In this document: positions 1 through 11,709 of the stretch, in pieces
Layout: each line of letters opens with the position of its first letter
Numbering within the stretch: the stretch's first letter is position 1
From: Branchinecta lynchi
Taxonomy: Eukaryota > Arthropoda > Branchiopoda > Anostraca > Branchinectidae
Direction of reading: 5' to 3'
NCBI GenBank assembly: GCA_023053575.1
Contig: JAKZAP010000014.1
Span: forward strand, 12,488,938-12,552,937
Length of the DNA: 64,000 nt
Made by a program: the position numbers and the translations under genes
The notes under the pieces: model-generated
What the model was told of the DNA's origin: nothing
The model's input: only the letters and a program-made list of their open reading frames with translations
Database searches by the model: none

Positions 1-480
1 TTGAACTTTATTTTAACATTAAAAATATTCATGGAATCTGACGAAGACTGACTGGCGAAGACATGACCCAATTGTTTGTATCGAATGTTAGATTTTTGGG
101 ATCCCATCGAAACCTTTGGTCTTGTTGGTTCATTTCACCAAATGAGGGTTCTAAGTATCAAAGTATGGAGTGTAGACTTTTATCTTAATTATGAATCCTT
201 TCGCGGAAAATCAAGAAAATGCGTGACTGAACGTTCTTAAATTGGAGTATTAGTATTTGCTTAACAGTTTTTGTCGTTTATTTCCTTTTTTCTTTTGAAA
301 AATAGTTCGTTGGCAGTGCTTTAAAGTCCTTCGGAACCTTAAAGTATTGCACCAATACTGACGATATTAAGCAACATCTCCTTAAGACCAAGCTTCAACT
401 TGCAGCTTACTAGACTTCTGGACATTCAGCCAATTCATTGTGATACCACACAAATTGTGATAATTCGCTTTTATTCAAAA
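1..480. other. Non-coding stretch with part of a dispersed repeat
   Basis: No gene is visible. Bases about 45-150 are a diverged inverted copy of bases about 19895-19995: both contain a 'ggcgaagac..gaccca' block, a 'gttagat.tttggg' block and an 'aacctttggtcttgtt' block in the same order. This is probably an old dispersed repeat of unknown type. Confidence 0.5.
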
Positions 481-779
481 TTTAGTTTTAGTTTTAGTTT
501 TAGTTTTTTAGTTTAATACTCTTTATTATACAAACCAACTTTTACATGCTAAACTACATAAATACACCTTTTATAACCCTCTTAACATCCTTTATACATG
601 TAGCTGATACTTCTGACTGCATGAAAGCCCGAATGGGCCTGTGGGGGCAGTCAATACTGCCCCCCTACCCAGTAATACATGGTAGATGTATTACTCGTTT
701 CCTGCACTATCTTCACAATGTTCTTGTGCAGTGGGATATAAATAAGTTATTATTGTTATGTGTGGCTCCTTAGTCCAGG
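480..779 (-). repeat. Probable non-LTR retroelement 3' tail ending in (CTAAAA)n
   Basis: Read on the minus strand, this ends with AATAAAG followed by a run of CTAAAA units (plus-strand TTTTAG repeats at 480-518). A polyadenylation-like signal followed by a simple-repeat tail is typical of LINE or SINE 3' ends. No reverse transcriptase is attached. The inner part has no recognisable coding content. Confidence 0.4.
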
Positions 780-1142
780 GTACAGAAGGTAGCAAGAACG
801 GATACGGCTTTCGAAGAATGCACGTCTGCAGCCTCATCTGATGTCGCCAAAATTACAGATATCAGTTGGCACTTAAGCTCATTTCTATCAGCTAATTTAA
901 ATTCTCAATTCAGTTTATTTAAAAAAAAAAAACACATTACGGACAAGCCGATGGGTTGTATAGACTACAATTATTAAAATATAAACAATGTAAAATTAAC
1001 GTTCAAATGTGCTCAAGTTTTATAAACCAGCAAACGAGGTGTCGAAACTCTTAGTATACCTTGTTCGCAAAGCTACCACCGACTCCAAACGAGGCACAGG
1101 CTTGGCTGCTTGACCAGGAAGACGAATTTGGAAGGGGACAAA

Positions 1143-1290
1143 TTTTTTGAGATCGGCTAAAAAAGAGAATGGAACAGAATGACACAGTGGAGGAGGAACA
1201 AGTAGTAGTACCAAAATCGGGGACGCATCGCCAGGAGGACCACTTAACGCGGAACGGTGCACCTTCCTTCCTTCTTTTAGTAGTATGTTT
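1143..1290 (-). repeat. Old dispersed repeat, 'AGTCGATC' family
   Basis: On the minus strand this shows the same ordered blocks as 5318-5480 and, more loosely, the 44.6-45.7 kb array: CTACTAAAAGAA, a GGTGCA.CGTT block, GTTCCTCCTC, TCCATTC, and an end like TTTTTAGYCGATC. The three places appear to share a decayed, probably non-autonomous family. No coding capacity is seen. Confidence 0.45.
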
Positions 1291-1513
1291 GGGCACAAGT
1301 TTCATATCATTCCCGTGCACGATGCCTGCTCTAGTCGTCGTGTTTCGTCCCCCCCCCTCCCCCCGCACGGCGACTATTAAAAACGAATGCCACTTGGAAC
1401 AATCTACTATTGCGAGCGCTGTAGCGGCTTTCGGTTTTCATCGTATTTTGTAGAGCTCATAACTCGTGAACCAGTGCAAGTTTTGAGTTCAAACTTGGTA
1501 CACTAGTGGGTAT

Positions 1514-4008
1514 CAGGGGCGTCCCGAGCCTTTCTTGATTGGGGGGGGGGGGGGGGCGAACCTGGTACAAATTGACCGAGTCGGTACCTGATATTGACCG
1601 AATTTGTAATTTTTTTTCTAAAACACAGCGAGTTGCCTTCAAGAAGCTATAATGTAAAAAGTTGCATAGTATGTACAAAGTCAAGTCTAAATAGAAAATA
1701 TGGCGTCTTTTCACGCTCTTCCATTTCTTTTTTTTTAAACTTTAAACTCAAAACTATTTCAGTTTATTTTAAATAATCCCAGGTGCTCAGCCGCCCGAAT
1801 GCTCTCCGGTGCTCTCCACACATTAGGCCCTGAAAATCTAGTAGGGAAGCCGGCCCTGGTTCCACTTCTATGCGGGACAACGAAATCACTAGCATGACGC
1901 GTTTCATAATGATGCAAAGATCTATTGTCGCTAAAATAATCACGAAAAACCTCTGGACTTACATCACTCTTACATTGATAAGCAAACATTCCGGCTTGGT
2001 ACTCCCGTAGCTGTCCTGCATTCAGCACTTGCAACTTTTTGAAACAAGCTGCAGTGTTGTGTACACCTTCGACATATCCACCAATAAGACACATCTCTTT
2101 ATTTTGAAGAATCTGAACACGTTTAGAATTCACATAGAAATTGCTTGTCCATAACATGCAGCCATACGAAATATATGGGTGAATCAAAGCGTGGTATAAA
2201 GGCAATAAAACTCTCGGAGATAAACAAATTTTGAAACGTCGAATTGCTCCCAGGCCACGGGCAACCTTTGTTGCAACAACATCACTGTGGCGTTTCCACG
2301 AAAGATTACAATCAATGTAAAAACCTAAATAACGGATTTCCTTAACCTGAACTACAGGCTTATTATCCAACAGAATTCTACCATTAATATTACTGGGCTT
2401 ACCAACTCTAGAATATAAAGTAAAATTAGTCTTAGCAACGTTTACTGATAACAAACTCAGTCTAGTAAATACGGAGAAATTTCTCAGGACGCCATTCACT
2501 TTCAAGACAAGACTATCCAAACAACGACTAGAAAACGTAACTTCAGTGTCATCAGCGAATGACGTTAAGCAACAATCCGGGAGATAAAACCTTATGCTAT
2601 CTACGTAAACCAGATAAAGAAGTGGACCAATGACCGACCTCTGCGGCACACCACACGACACTCTATAAGGGGAAGAAAAAACATCATCAATCATCAGTTT
2701 AATAGACCTCCCGCACAAATAACTTTCAAACCACTTCAGACTCACTCCTTTAATACCCAAGCATTCTAACCTCTGCAATGAAATTCTAAAATCTACCGTG
2801 TCAAATGCTTTCCTAAAATAAAAAAACACTGTTAGGGGGATATAACCTTTTTCAAAAACTTATTTACAAAATCAACAAGATGAATGGCAGCATGACTAGT
2901 TGAATGACCTTTTCTGAACCCGAATTGGGTGTCACTGAGTAGGCTGTATTTCGCGAGATGGTCATATAGACGACGATGAATCACTTTTTCCAAATTACTT
3001 GAAAGTAGAGGCAGTATCGAGATTGGTCTCCAATTACCGGCATCTGATCTGGTACCCCCTTTATAAAGTGGGATAACTTTAGCTTGCTTCAGTGCTTCTG
3101 GAAAGGTCCCTGTTTCCAGAGACAGGTTAATAATATGAAGGATACATGGTAGTATATACGTCATCACAGCTTTAAAAGTTCTAAGATTCACGCCATCTAT
3201 CCCAGCAGAATTCGATTTTATGTTTTTCACTATCTTAACCACTTCATCATTTGTACACTTTTCAAATTGGAACTCAACACTGTCTCCACGAGAGTCCTCG
3301 AGTTCCTCACTGAGAACAATTACCCTGTCACACCTTACACTCTCTTGAACCGACAAGCCAATTTGAGAATAAAACTGGCCAAAATGATTCACGACTACAT
3401 TTTTATCTCTCACAGAACTTCCGTTTATATCAATGCATGGCGGCTGGCTACTTTTCTGAATTTCCCATGAATTCATTGATAACTTGCCATGTGGCTCTTG
3501 CATCTCCCTTATTATCAAAAAACTTTTCCTCAAAATACTTCTTCTTTGCTTGCCTTTTCATACTGTCCACCTTATTTCTCACTCGCTTGAGCTCTGCAAA
3601 ATCTCCGTCATCCTGACTATTAAGATATTGCTCATATAACATATTTCTATTGTTTATCATGTCGATTATTTCTTCCGTAATTCACGGCCTGCGGGATCGT
3701 CCTTCTTTTGTTTTGCCAGTCGCGATGGACACGTTTTCTCATAAATCGGTTGAAAAATGGACATGAACTGGTCATAAGCTACTGGGGACTGAACAAAAGT
3801 TGGATTAATTACCAAATTTGAAAAATCGCCTAATTTGGAAATGTTGGTACAAAAGATTCTATGAAACAGGCATCACGGTTTCGCCGCAATACCCGCTTTG
3901 ACCGAATTTCCCCCTTCGACGAAAATTTGACCAAATGCCCAAAACGTAGGGAGGGGGGGGGGCCGCGCCCCCCCCCCCCCGCCCCACCTCCTCCTCGGGA
4001 CGGCCCTG
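1514..4008. mobile_element. hAT-type DNA transposon (non-autonomous) carrying a nested LINE
   Basis: The ends are inverted: the left starts CAGGGGCGTCCCGAG and the right, read on the other strand, starts CAGGGCCGTCCCGAG. They are flanked by a perfect 8-bp direct repeat, GTGGGTAT (1506-1513 and 4009-4016). TIRs beginning CAGNG with an 8-bp target duplication are the hallmark of hAT elements. Both subterminal regions contain long G or C runs, as in the small elements at 16521 and 40648. No transposase is seen. The interior is mostly a minus-strand LINE (about 1759-3700), so the LINE inserted into the hAT element later. Confidence 0.85.
1759..3700 (-). mobile_element. Degenerate LINE (CR1/L2/jockey-like) reverse transcriptase
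   Basis: This is a minus-strand non-LTR reverse transcriptase split over at least three frames (about 3660-3448, 3533-2832 and 2829-1759). The N-terminal fingers and a 'FGFRKGHSTSHA' motif lie in the 3533-2832 piece. The palm lies in the 2829-1759 piece: motif A 'AFD' (residues 8-10), motif B 'CGVPQRS' (59-65; families normally have G where R63 stands) and motif C 'FADD' (91-94). The C-terminal end ('APESIRAAEHLGLFK') is typical of CR1/L2-group elements. Frameshifts lie near 3500-3530 and at about 2830. Endonuclease and ORF1 are missing, so the copy is 5'-truncated and dead. It is nested in the hAT element at 1514-4008. Confidence 0.85.
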
Positions 4009-4039
4009 GTGGGTATTGGGGTCTAGTTGTGCTTTTGGG

Positions 4040-4680
4040 GGGAACAACTAGACCCCGACCCCAACCTGGTTCAGGGGCAAATGGGCCCAGATTGCCGAGT
4101 GAATAATTTTCATAACTTGACCAGAACAGAACATAAGCAAATGAAATTCCTTGAACATATAGGTTCTAGGGCTGTGAAATTGCTTTTAAAGTTGCACCTC
4201 CCCACCCAACCCGTTCATGGGCAACTGGGCCCAGATTACCCAGGAGTAAAGTTCATTACCCGTGACAGGAATCAGCAGGTATCAAGTTGAAACTTAGTAG
4301 GTTTCTGAGCATTGTGGTATCTTTTTACCTTTGCGGGTACTAAACCCCACCCCCACCTGGTTCAGGGGCAATTTGGCCGAGATTGCCCATTACATTGACA
4401 ATAACTGGAGATAAGGCGATGAAATTCCTTTGCACTTTTGGATCATAGGGGTTGGGGATATATATGTGGTGTTGAACCACACCCCACCCTCCCCGTTCAT
4501 GGGTTTGTGGGCCCAAAATTGCCCTTGAAAAAAGTGTTTGACCCGGGACTGGAATCAAACTCCAAGCTAGTATACTTGACGTAAAAGAGGTGTAAATACG
4601 CATTTCGATGGGTCCCTCCCCCCTCCCGTTCATGGGAAGCTGGTCCCAGATTTCCCATGAGGTCTCAAGTTCAACTCTTG
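4040..4680. repeat. Degenerate tandem repeat, unit about 140 bp, five copies
   Basis: A block reading roughly CCCACCTGGTTCAGGGGCAA...GGGCCCAGATTGCCC recurs near 4061, 4202, 4352, 4487 and 4620, each followed by a less conserved AT-richer part. Units are well diverged, so the array is old. Short open frames here follow the repeat and are not genes. Confidence 0.65.
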
Positions 4681-4689
4681 TATATTTGT

Positions 4690-5317
4690 TGAGATTTATC
4701 TATGGATGCGGATTTTGGTGTAACAGCAACAAATAAGACGACGCGACGTCCTTTCTTCTTTAGTGAATAGTATGGGACTGGACTGTTTGTCATATGATCG
4801 ATGATATGCCGGTCATAATGAATTTTGACAAAGGGTGGATGAGGCTGCTACGAATTGGTTTATCGCACTTGTCCATTACCTTGCTGATGGAAAAGAGGAT
4901 TAAAGGGTCGGACTTGTTGGCAGACCATTGTTAGAACTCAAGCTATTCGTGCAAGGTCTTCAACATTTCTTTGAATTTATACTAGCGGTTTGTTTACATT
5001 TAAAGCTTTTAAGTGGGGTGATTACAAATTAGGTTATTTCAATACTTGTTTGGTTATTGTGGGATGTGAAATGTCTTGGTTCAAAAACTATTTGTATATA
5101 AAATATGAAAACATTTTACTTTTGCACTCCACTTCTGAGCGCTTGCGCACTTGTTATGCTTGTTCCTCTTGCAGCATATTAAAGAACAGGAGCCCTGCAA
5201 ATCCTGCAGTGCTCCTCGCTGTGCGGGGGTTAACTCGACTCTAACAAGGGTTAACTGTAACGACTCTAACTAACTCGAACAAGGATCGTGCGTGAGGATG
5301 ATGCTGGCTACTAAAGC
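4690..5317. other. Non-coding stretch, nothing recognised
   Basis: No gene, TIR pair or RNA gene was recognised. Open frames are short and unlike known proteins. Confidence 0.5.
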
Positions 5318-5480
5318 TACTAAAAGAAAGAAGGACGGTGCATCGTTTCCACTTTTAGTAGTGTTCCTCCTCGCGCTGCTGCGTTCCCGGCTTTAGTACG
5401 TTTTATCCATTTTTAGCACGCGCTCTTCCTGCACCGTGCCACTCGGTTCCATTCCCGTTTTTAGTCGATCCCCAAAATCA
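5318..5480 (+). repeat. Old dispersed repeat, 'AGTCGATC' family
   Basis: This is related to 1143-1290 in inverted orientation, and more distantly to the 44.6-45.7 kb array. It contains the CTACTAAAAGAA block, GTGTTCCTCCTC and the terminal TTTTTAGTCGATCCC. Confidence 0.45.
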
Positions 5481-7642
5481 GGGGGAAGGATATCACGGTG
5501 AAATGGGTTTTGGATTATAGATGTACCGAACTCCATACAAAGTTGAATTCGGCGGCATGAAAGGGTATCGAATTTAAATTGCTTTAGGAGCTGAATGTAT
5601 GGTACTTTCGGAGCTTTAGACAAACAAGCAAGTTTACCTTTTTCTTTAAGCCTAAAAGTAGTTGCAATCCTTTGCAAAAAATAAACATCTGTGTGAAATG
5701 TAGAACAGACGTGAAAAACATGCCTGCACAATTTTCAATTTTTTTCAATTTATTTGATAATAAAGCAAAACATATCTCTCGTGGGCGGAGCCCAAATACG
5801 ATGTTTTTTAGTCATAAGCAAAAATAAAAAAAGTTGTCAACAGAAAAAAATAACAGGGCAGAAAAATGCTAAAGATCATTATACTGCTTTACGAAGCTCC
5901 GCACAAAGCTTCTACTGTAACGCATAGTGTTACAGTAGATTAGGGTCAGCTTGGGAACCTTCTCAGCCACTTCTCGGGGGGGGGGGGGAGATTTTACAGG
6001 AACAAAGGTACTTTCGTTTTTCAAACAGTAAGGCCTAATGTTGATAAAGACTACTTCCCCCTGCACCTCCGAGAAAAGGCTAGGGTACAAGACTTCAGCA
6101 GTTGTGTCCGTCTATCTTGGAATTTTCCCTGATCCAGTGTGGTAGAGGCAAGGGGAATCATGGCTCCTGGAAGGTTTTTCTGTTTTTGTTTGATGGGGGA
6201 GATTGATGTTGTCAGGAAGTGGCTCTCTGATTAAGGTCCAGAAGACCAAGGATCACAAGCTTTTTATTTTTATTCTTCCTATTGACAAAAATGGACTGCT
6301 GACGAAGAGCGTGTTCCACCCTACTTTCCATAGTTACTACACATGATGTACCGAATTTGGATTCTTGGCGTCAAGGCCGGAACGTATTTTTATATACGTC
6401 CTTCATAAAATCCGATGACAAATTGCCGCCAGACGCGCTAGAGGAACAATAACAATCACACGTGAGACCTGGGGATAAGTTATCTGACTGGTGAATAAGC
6501 GATTAGGCTTTCGCTTCATATCGAGTCGCTCATTTGCCCCGTTGAAAAGTCAGCCAGCACTCAGCACTGAAGTCGGAAGTCAGAAATGACAAACTTGATG
6601 ACGCTTGACAGAACAGAGTTGGTTAAAGCAAAAAGAGGGGAAGAGGCATTTTAAACAGTTTTAAACATGGTTAGGCCTAAGAGGAATTAAGAATAGCAGA
6701 ACAGACCTGGATAAACGTACACCAAGAAGTAACGTATCATTGTTTTCTTTACGATAGCGCACCTAGCGTCCAAAAATGAACTAATCTGAGAGGAATTTTT
6801 CGAGGGGTGTATTTTCGCCAAAATGTTATTTCACGGGGTAATCCAGCTAATCACGTTACAGAAATCCGCAGTTACCACGCCTACTACGCTCCCGAGCATG
6901 GTAAGCAAATAGTTACTGTTTCGAGAAGGTTGGAACGGTGGCATATTAACTTTTCGTGAGGTTGGAACGGAAATAATAACTAAATAGGTACTATTGGTAG
7001 AAGGGTGGAACACGCTCGAAATGTAGCCTAGTTAAATATTCTTTGAGCCCAAGCTGACTTTGAAACATTATTTGAATAAAATTAGCCTAGTTCTTTACTG
7101 TAGACCGTATTAGTCAGCTGAGATTTGCATACCTGGACTGGTTTGTTCCGTTAGTACTATCAAACATTACTTGCAGTCCGCATTGAATAAAGTAATACCT
7201 TTCTATTGAATTACTATATTACTATGTAAACTCCACTTTTTGTGCTAAGATTACATTCCCTAACTCCAGGAATAAAGTAACATTTCACTTGTTTTTTGTT
7301 TTTATTCCGGCAGGCACAAGCCGCTTCTTTTAAGATAATAAAGCCTTTGGAATGCTGCTTCCTTATTTAATCTATTTAAGGTGGAGTAAAACCTGTGGAT
7401 ATTTCTAACATGGCTTCTTTGTCTTTTGTTGGTTTATCGTCCTTTGTATTATTCATGAAAATAAGCAGACAAGGTTAAGGGTAAAGGAATAGTCAATTAG
7501 GAAAGATTGTACGCTGATCTTTTTTCCGAGAGGAAAAGATAGCTACGGTATGCTAATCATTCATCAGTCGTTTTCTATTCAAAAGGTTTTTTCATTATGC
7601 ACTGTTTACCTTTTTTTTCATGAATCGTAATTCTGACCCTCG
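5481..7642. other. Non-coding stretch, nothing recognised
   Basis: AT-rich sequence without recognisable genes. A poly-G run of about 13 lies near 5980. Short frames on both strands resemble no protein family I know. Confidence 0.5.
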
Positions 7643-7948
7643 CAGTGTTGCCACTAGTCGCAGAATTCTGCGATTTTTCGCAGATTTCTTACTTCTTCGA
7701 CAAAATGACCAAGAATTCTGCGACCGGTTCCTTACCACTAAATACGAAAATGAAGCAAAAAGGTGAGAAAATTTCCGGGATTTCTCATTTAAGGGTTAGT
7801 AAGAACCATTTGTGTGAAATATAGAACAGACACGAACAATATGTCTGAAACAAACATGTCAATGAAACAAACATCCCTTTTCATAAACGCCAAGATGTCA
7901 CAGGTTTTTGCGACCTAAAGTCACAGTATGAGAAGAGTGGCAACACTG
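7643..7948. mobile_element. hAT-type MITE
   Basis: A 306-bp element with near-perfect inverted ends (CAGTGTTGCCACT at the left, AGTGGCAACACTG at the right). The flanking octamers GACCCTCG (7635-7642) and GGCCCTCA (7949-7956) match at six of eight bases, consistent with an aged 8-bp hAT target duplication. There is no coding capacity. Confidence 0.75.
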
Positions 7949-8339
7949 GGCCCTCAACCTTTATTTATGTTTTACGACGTAGGTGGCCTTTATTTTTTGG
8001 TAACCACAAACAGTTCCTGGAAACGACCTTTCAGGACAATGTTTATTCTTAGTCCTTTGTTCACAAAGCTTGTAAGATGACGGATCCTTCTTTGTTTTAT
8101 CTGCATTGGGAACTTCTCAAAAGTAAGATGAATAGCGTAATTCAGAAACTTTCTTCTGCTTAGAAGAAGAAAAGTAAAAATATGGAAATCATGGTATTTC
8201 TGGCACCCATCTCGGACAGGAAACGTTTGTATCGTCTTGTTTGTGCAGACCCATTACTTATGTGACAGAAGTTCTGTCTTCCTTTCAGTTCTTGTCTTTA
8301 GTGAAGACTAACAGTTCGATTGTTTTTGTTGGTACGTAG

Positions 8340-9918
8340 CAGGGTTGGGAAGTACTTCAAGTACTTGTGATTGAAGTACTGCTTAAGTACAATATCGTGT
8401 TTGGGTATTACTTCAGTACAATGGAAGTACTTAATACTTCTTATTTAAGTAAAATGACTAGGTACTTGAGCCTCAAATACAAATACGTTTTCGAGTGTGG
8501 TCTCAAAGTCTTTCTATTTCAGTTTTTATGGCACTTGCCTTCCGGCCAAGTGCCATATACCGATCACTTTTCCGTCAGTCGGTCTGTTGCTCTGCCCATC
8601 GGTCGAATCGGTTAGTCCGGTGATCGCGAGTTCGGGTACTTCCAAATGTGCTAGAACGATGAAACTTGGCATGCGTATTAGAGACCTGACCAAACTAACT
8701 TGGAATTAGTCACTTGCCCGATCCGACCATCGTGGGGAGGGAGGGGAGCCGGAATCTGGAATTTAGTGACATGTATTACTTTCGAACGGGTGATTGGATC
8801 TTAATGAAACTTGATATTTGGAAAGACGGCATGTCTCAGATGTGCCTTTTCAAGTTCGGACCTAATCCGATGGATGTGGGGGGCCCGAGGGGGTAATGGG
8901 AAATCATGTGACACGCTTAAAGTGGAGCGATCGGGAGGAAACTTGGTGGGAGGAACAAGCACAAGCCCCACGTGCATCATTGACAGAACAGACCGGATTT
9001 GTGCACTGTGTGGGGGGGAGGGGGTCCGGAATTCCGGTGATAAGGAGTTAAGTTACTTCCAGGTGGGCTAGGACAATGAAAATTGGTAGGCAAGTCAAGG
9101 ATCCGACCAGATCAACCTGGTGAGTAATTCCGGGGATCGCGAATTAAGGTACTTTCAGATGTGCTAGGGCGATGAAACTTGGCTTGAACATTATAAACTT
9201 TACAAGATTGGCTTAGAAATTGTCACTTCTCAGATCCGACCATCCCTTAAAGTAAGCTACTATGCCTAACCTTAAAGTACTAATCCTAACCACTAAGTAC
9301 ACAAAATGCTTTAGAGCAAATTATACATTTTAACTCAAGGGTTTTGCTCAAAAAAATAATTTTAGCATCCTTAAAGTGCGTTTCTTAACCGAAAAAAAAA
9401 ACAACTTTAATCAAACAGCATATATTCATGATTCACAAGGGCCCCTTGAGCATTTTTGACCCAAGGGCTTTCTTACACGTGAATTTCTTAAAGTACAAAC
9501 AATAATTTTGAGCAAAATATTAATACTTTCATCCTCTGACCCAGCCTTGCAAGTGTCACATGAGCTTCCAGCTCTTTTTTTATTTACTCTCCATTCAGCA
9601 CGGATCACATCGATTTCTACATTGGAATGCTTCTTTGTCCAACAGCCAAAAGCCTCCCGAAAAAATTGAAGAAATTCAGGCAGTCTGTGTAGTTCACTGG
9701 AGCCTTGACAAGCATACTACTAGATGGCGGGAGCTCCATTAAAAGCTGTAAAGACTATGGTCTCCCAGCGCGCAGTACTTTAAGTCCTACTGAAGTTCAG
9801 GCCATGTACTTTAAACTCGAGTATTACTTAAGTACATTTGGTGTCAGGTATACTTAATACTAAGTAGGCCTACTTGGCAAACTACACTTAAAAACTTTGA
9901 AGTACTTTCCCAACACTG
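8340..9918. mobile_element. Non-autonomous hAT element with perfect 8-bp target duplication
   Basis: The left end is CAGGGTTGGGAAGTACTTCAAG. The right end, read on the other strand, is CAGTGTTGGGAAAGTACTTC. The octamer GTACGTAG flanks both sides (8332-8339 and 9919-9926). Subterminal regions carry several AAGTACTT palindromes that may be transposase-binding sites (inference). The interior holds a decayed member of the Helentron-like family (8523-9575) and no transposase. Confidence 0.88.
8523..9575 (+). mobile_element. Old Helentron/DINE-like element nested in the hAT element
   Basis: It begins with the same hairpin as the copies at 16.37 and 18.01 kb (ATGGCACTTG, short loop, CAAGTGCCAT). 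A decayed GTCNGTC run, one or two diverged core units and 'CTTAAAGTGCG' units follow. It ends 'CAAGTGTCACATGAGCTTC', matching the ends of the better-preserved copies. It is strongly diverged and does not code. Confidence 0.6.
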
Positions 9919-9926
9919 GTACGTAG

Positions 9927-10229
9927 CTAAATGAAGCTCAATCGAAGCGAAAGTGGCTATCGCGTTGTCAGCTCAGACGTGCTACGATTTTTTCAGCCGT
10001 AAATCGCGGATCCGATTTCTCCGGCACCTTCTTCTACCTTAGCGGGTTTCTTTCACTCTCGGTAGATGACTCTCGAACTTCGACAGAGCCGATAGTATTG
10101 CTTCTGTACGTAAGGTTCTTGCATGCACCCAGCAAGATTGAAGCAACAATAAGAAAAATATTGGATTACAAACAAATCACTGAAGAGATGGATAAATTGT
10201 TATTCTGAAGGTCTCAGGCCATGGACAAC
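9927..10229. other. Short non-coding stretch
   Basis: Nothing recognised. Confidence 0.4.
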
Positions 10230-10550
10230 AGGTTCAGGTTCTTTAATTTCTAAATTACTTTGTGACAATATATTTTGATCTCTGGGGTCGGCAGGGATAC
10301 GAGCTCGTTAGCTCGGCCCCATTTTAAACACTGACTATGTGTAGATAATATAAAAACATAATAATTACAAACTGCACACATACATCCATTTAATTGAACA
10401 CATATCTTATCGTCGTCTGACAATATATTTTGATCAGTGCGGGGGCCGGCAGGGATACGAGCTCATTAGCTCGGCCCCATTTTAAACAATGACTAAATGT
10501 AGATAGTTTAAAAACAACACAAACTGCACACAAACATCCATTTAATTGAA
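10230..10550 (-). repeat. LINE-like 3' tail with a tandemly doubled unit
   Basis: Two direct copies (about 10263-10410 and 10422-10550) share 'GGCAGGGATACGAGCTCGTTAGC' (second copy with ATTAGC), then 'TCGGCCCCATTTTAAACA' and the AAACTGCACACA / TCCATTTAATTGAACACAT blocks. The same sequence occurs in opposite orientation at about 23690-23805. All end (minus strand here) in AAAGAACCTGAACCTG, a simple-repeat tail like that of LINE 3' ends. No reverse transcriptase is attached. Confidence 0.5.
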
Positions 10551-10556
10551 CACATA

Positions 10557-10714
10557 CACTGTAAAAAGTTTCTCCTAGTAAGGATGCAGTATTTGCTACT
10601 GGGATTAATCTAATCTTTATTGGGATAAAATTAATCCGAACTAGGGGTAATCTAATCTCAGTAAAGATAAGATTAATCCCAGTAGGAAATACTGCAAGAT
10701 TTTTTTTTACAGTG
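10557..10714. mobile_element. Palindromic TA-flanked MITE, copy 1
   Basis: A 158-bp foldback element with CACTGTAAAAA at the left and TTTTTTACAGTG at the right. The inner arms GCAGTATTTGCTACTGGGAT and the inverse nearly close the whole unit into a hairpin. A TA dinucleotide flanks both ends, compatible with Tc1/mariner-type insertion. Two related copies lie at 10824 and 43152. Confidence 0.75.
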
Positions 10715-10823
10715 TATCAATGGTCGCCTGAAACTTTTTCCTGTGTTTTACACAAAATCATCTGTTATTATAAATTCGTCTTGGTTTCCGTTGTGCTAGC
10801 TACCTCAGCTGTGTTCTGATATA

Positions 10824-10976
10824 CACCGTAAAAAAAAACCTTGCAGTATTTACTACTGGGATTAATCTTGTCTCTAATGAGATAAGATTATCTCTAATTC
10901 GGATTAATCTTATCCTAGTAGAGATAAGATTAATCCCAGTAGCTTTAATCCTAACTCGGAGAAATTTTTTACAGTG
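10824..10976. mobile_element. Palindromic TA-flanked MITE, copy 2
   Basis: Same family as 10557-10714: CACCGTAAAAAAA end, GCAGTATTTACTACTGGGAT inner arm, ACAGTG right end, and TA on both sides. Only ~110 bp from copy 1. Confidence 0.75.
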
Positions 10977-11567
10977 TATCCCATGAACCGAGGTCTGTCA
11001 TGCGAAATGGCGAGTGTCCGATCTAAAGGCGTTTTCTTAGCATATTTGTGTCCGTCGTATTTCTGAATGTAATGTGCATAATAAAATAGAGCTAACATAT
11101 GTTTTCCTTTTTTACTAACGCATGGCTTGAGATTAAAAAAAAAGTCCTAACTTTTTTCACTAATGCGAACACCTCGACCACGCATTTCGCTTCGCTTTGA
11201 ATGAAAAGGCCCATCATTTTTTAATGTTCAATATGGTGTAACTTGCATCTGAGTGAGCTGGTGTAACTTGCATCTGAGTGAGCCGAGTTCACCCCCTGCT
11301 CAGTGCTGTATTATTTGTTAGTTATATTGGAAAATTAGAAGAACTTGAACTCTCTCTCTCTCATTGAACTCGACATTGTTGGAGCTGAACGAAACTCGAT
11401 ACCTGGAGAAACTTTGCTTTTCTGATAGCAGAAAACCAATTATCATCTTAAGTATAGTCTCTTTGAAGGATTTTTGGTGTAATTGAGCTTACGTACGATT
11501 TTGCTTTGAGAAGATTGTTGGCACGTTTTCGATAATGTTTGCTCTTATGCTGTGCTTTATTTTCTAG

Positions 11568-11709
11568 TTATATGTGCCCAGGGTCTTATTGCAAAGGACA
11601 AGAGCGGTACTTCGGATCCGTACGTGACCGTACAAGTGGGGAAGGTGAAGAAACGAACTCGCACTATTCCTCATGAGCTAAATCCGGTCTGGACCGAGAA
11701 GTTTTATTT
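11568..11709 (+). CDS. unc-13: UNC-13/Munc13 exon, C2B (calcium/phospholipid-binding) domain
   Basis: UNC-13 primes synaptic vesicles by opening syntaxin at the presynaptic active zone; its C2B domain binds phospholipid and calcium. This 142-bp exon follows a TTTTCTAG acceptor and ends at a GTAAGT donor. It encodes '[20 protein letters not shown]' onwards through 'GKVKKRTRT' to '[10 protein letters not shown]', the front half of the C2B beta-sandwich. The Asp of 'SDPYV' is one of the usual calcium ligands. The exon starts after the first base of a codon and ends after the second. '[12 protein letters not shown]' reads more like arthropod than vertebrate UNC-13. Flanking exons were not found within 11 kb upstream or 27 kb downstream. 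Confidence 0.93.

Noticed and set aside
1020..1453. Overlapping 85-105-codon frames on both strands
   Set aside because: They coincide with an old dispersed repeat and mirror each other; no protein similarity.
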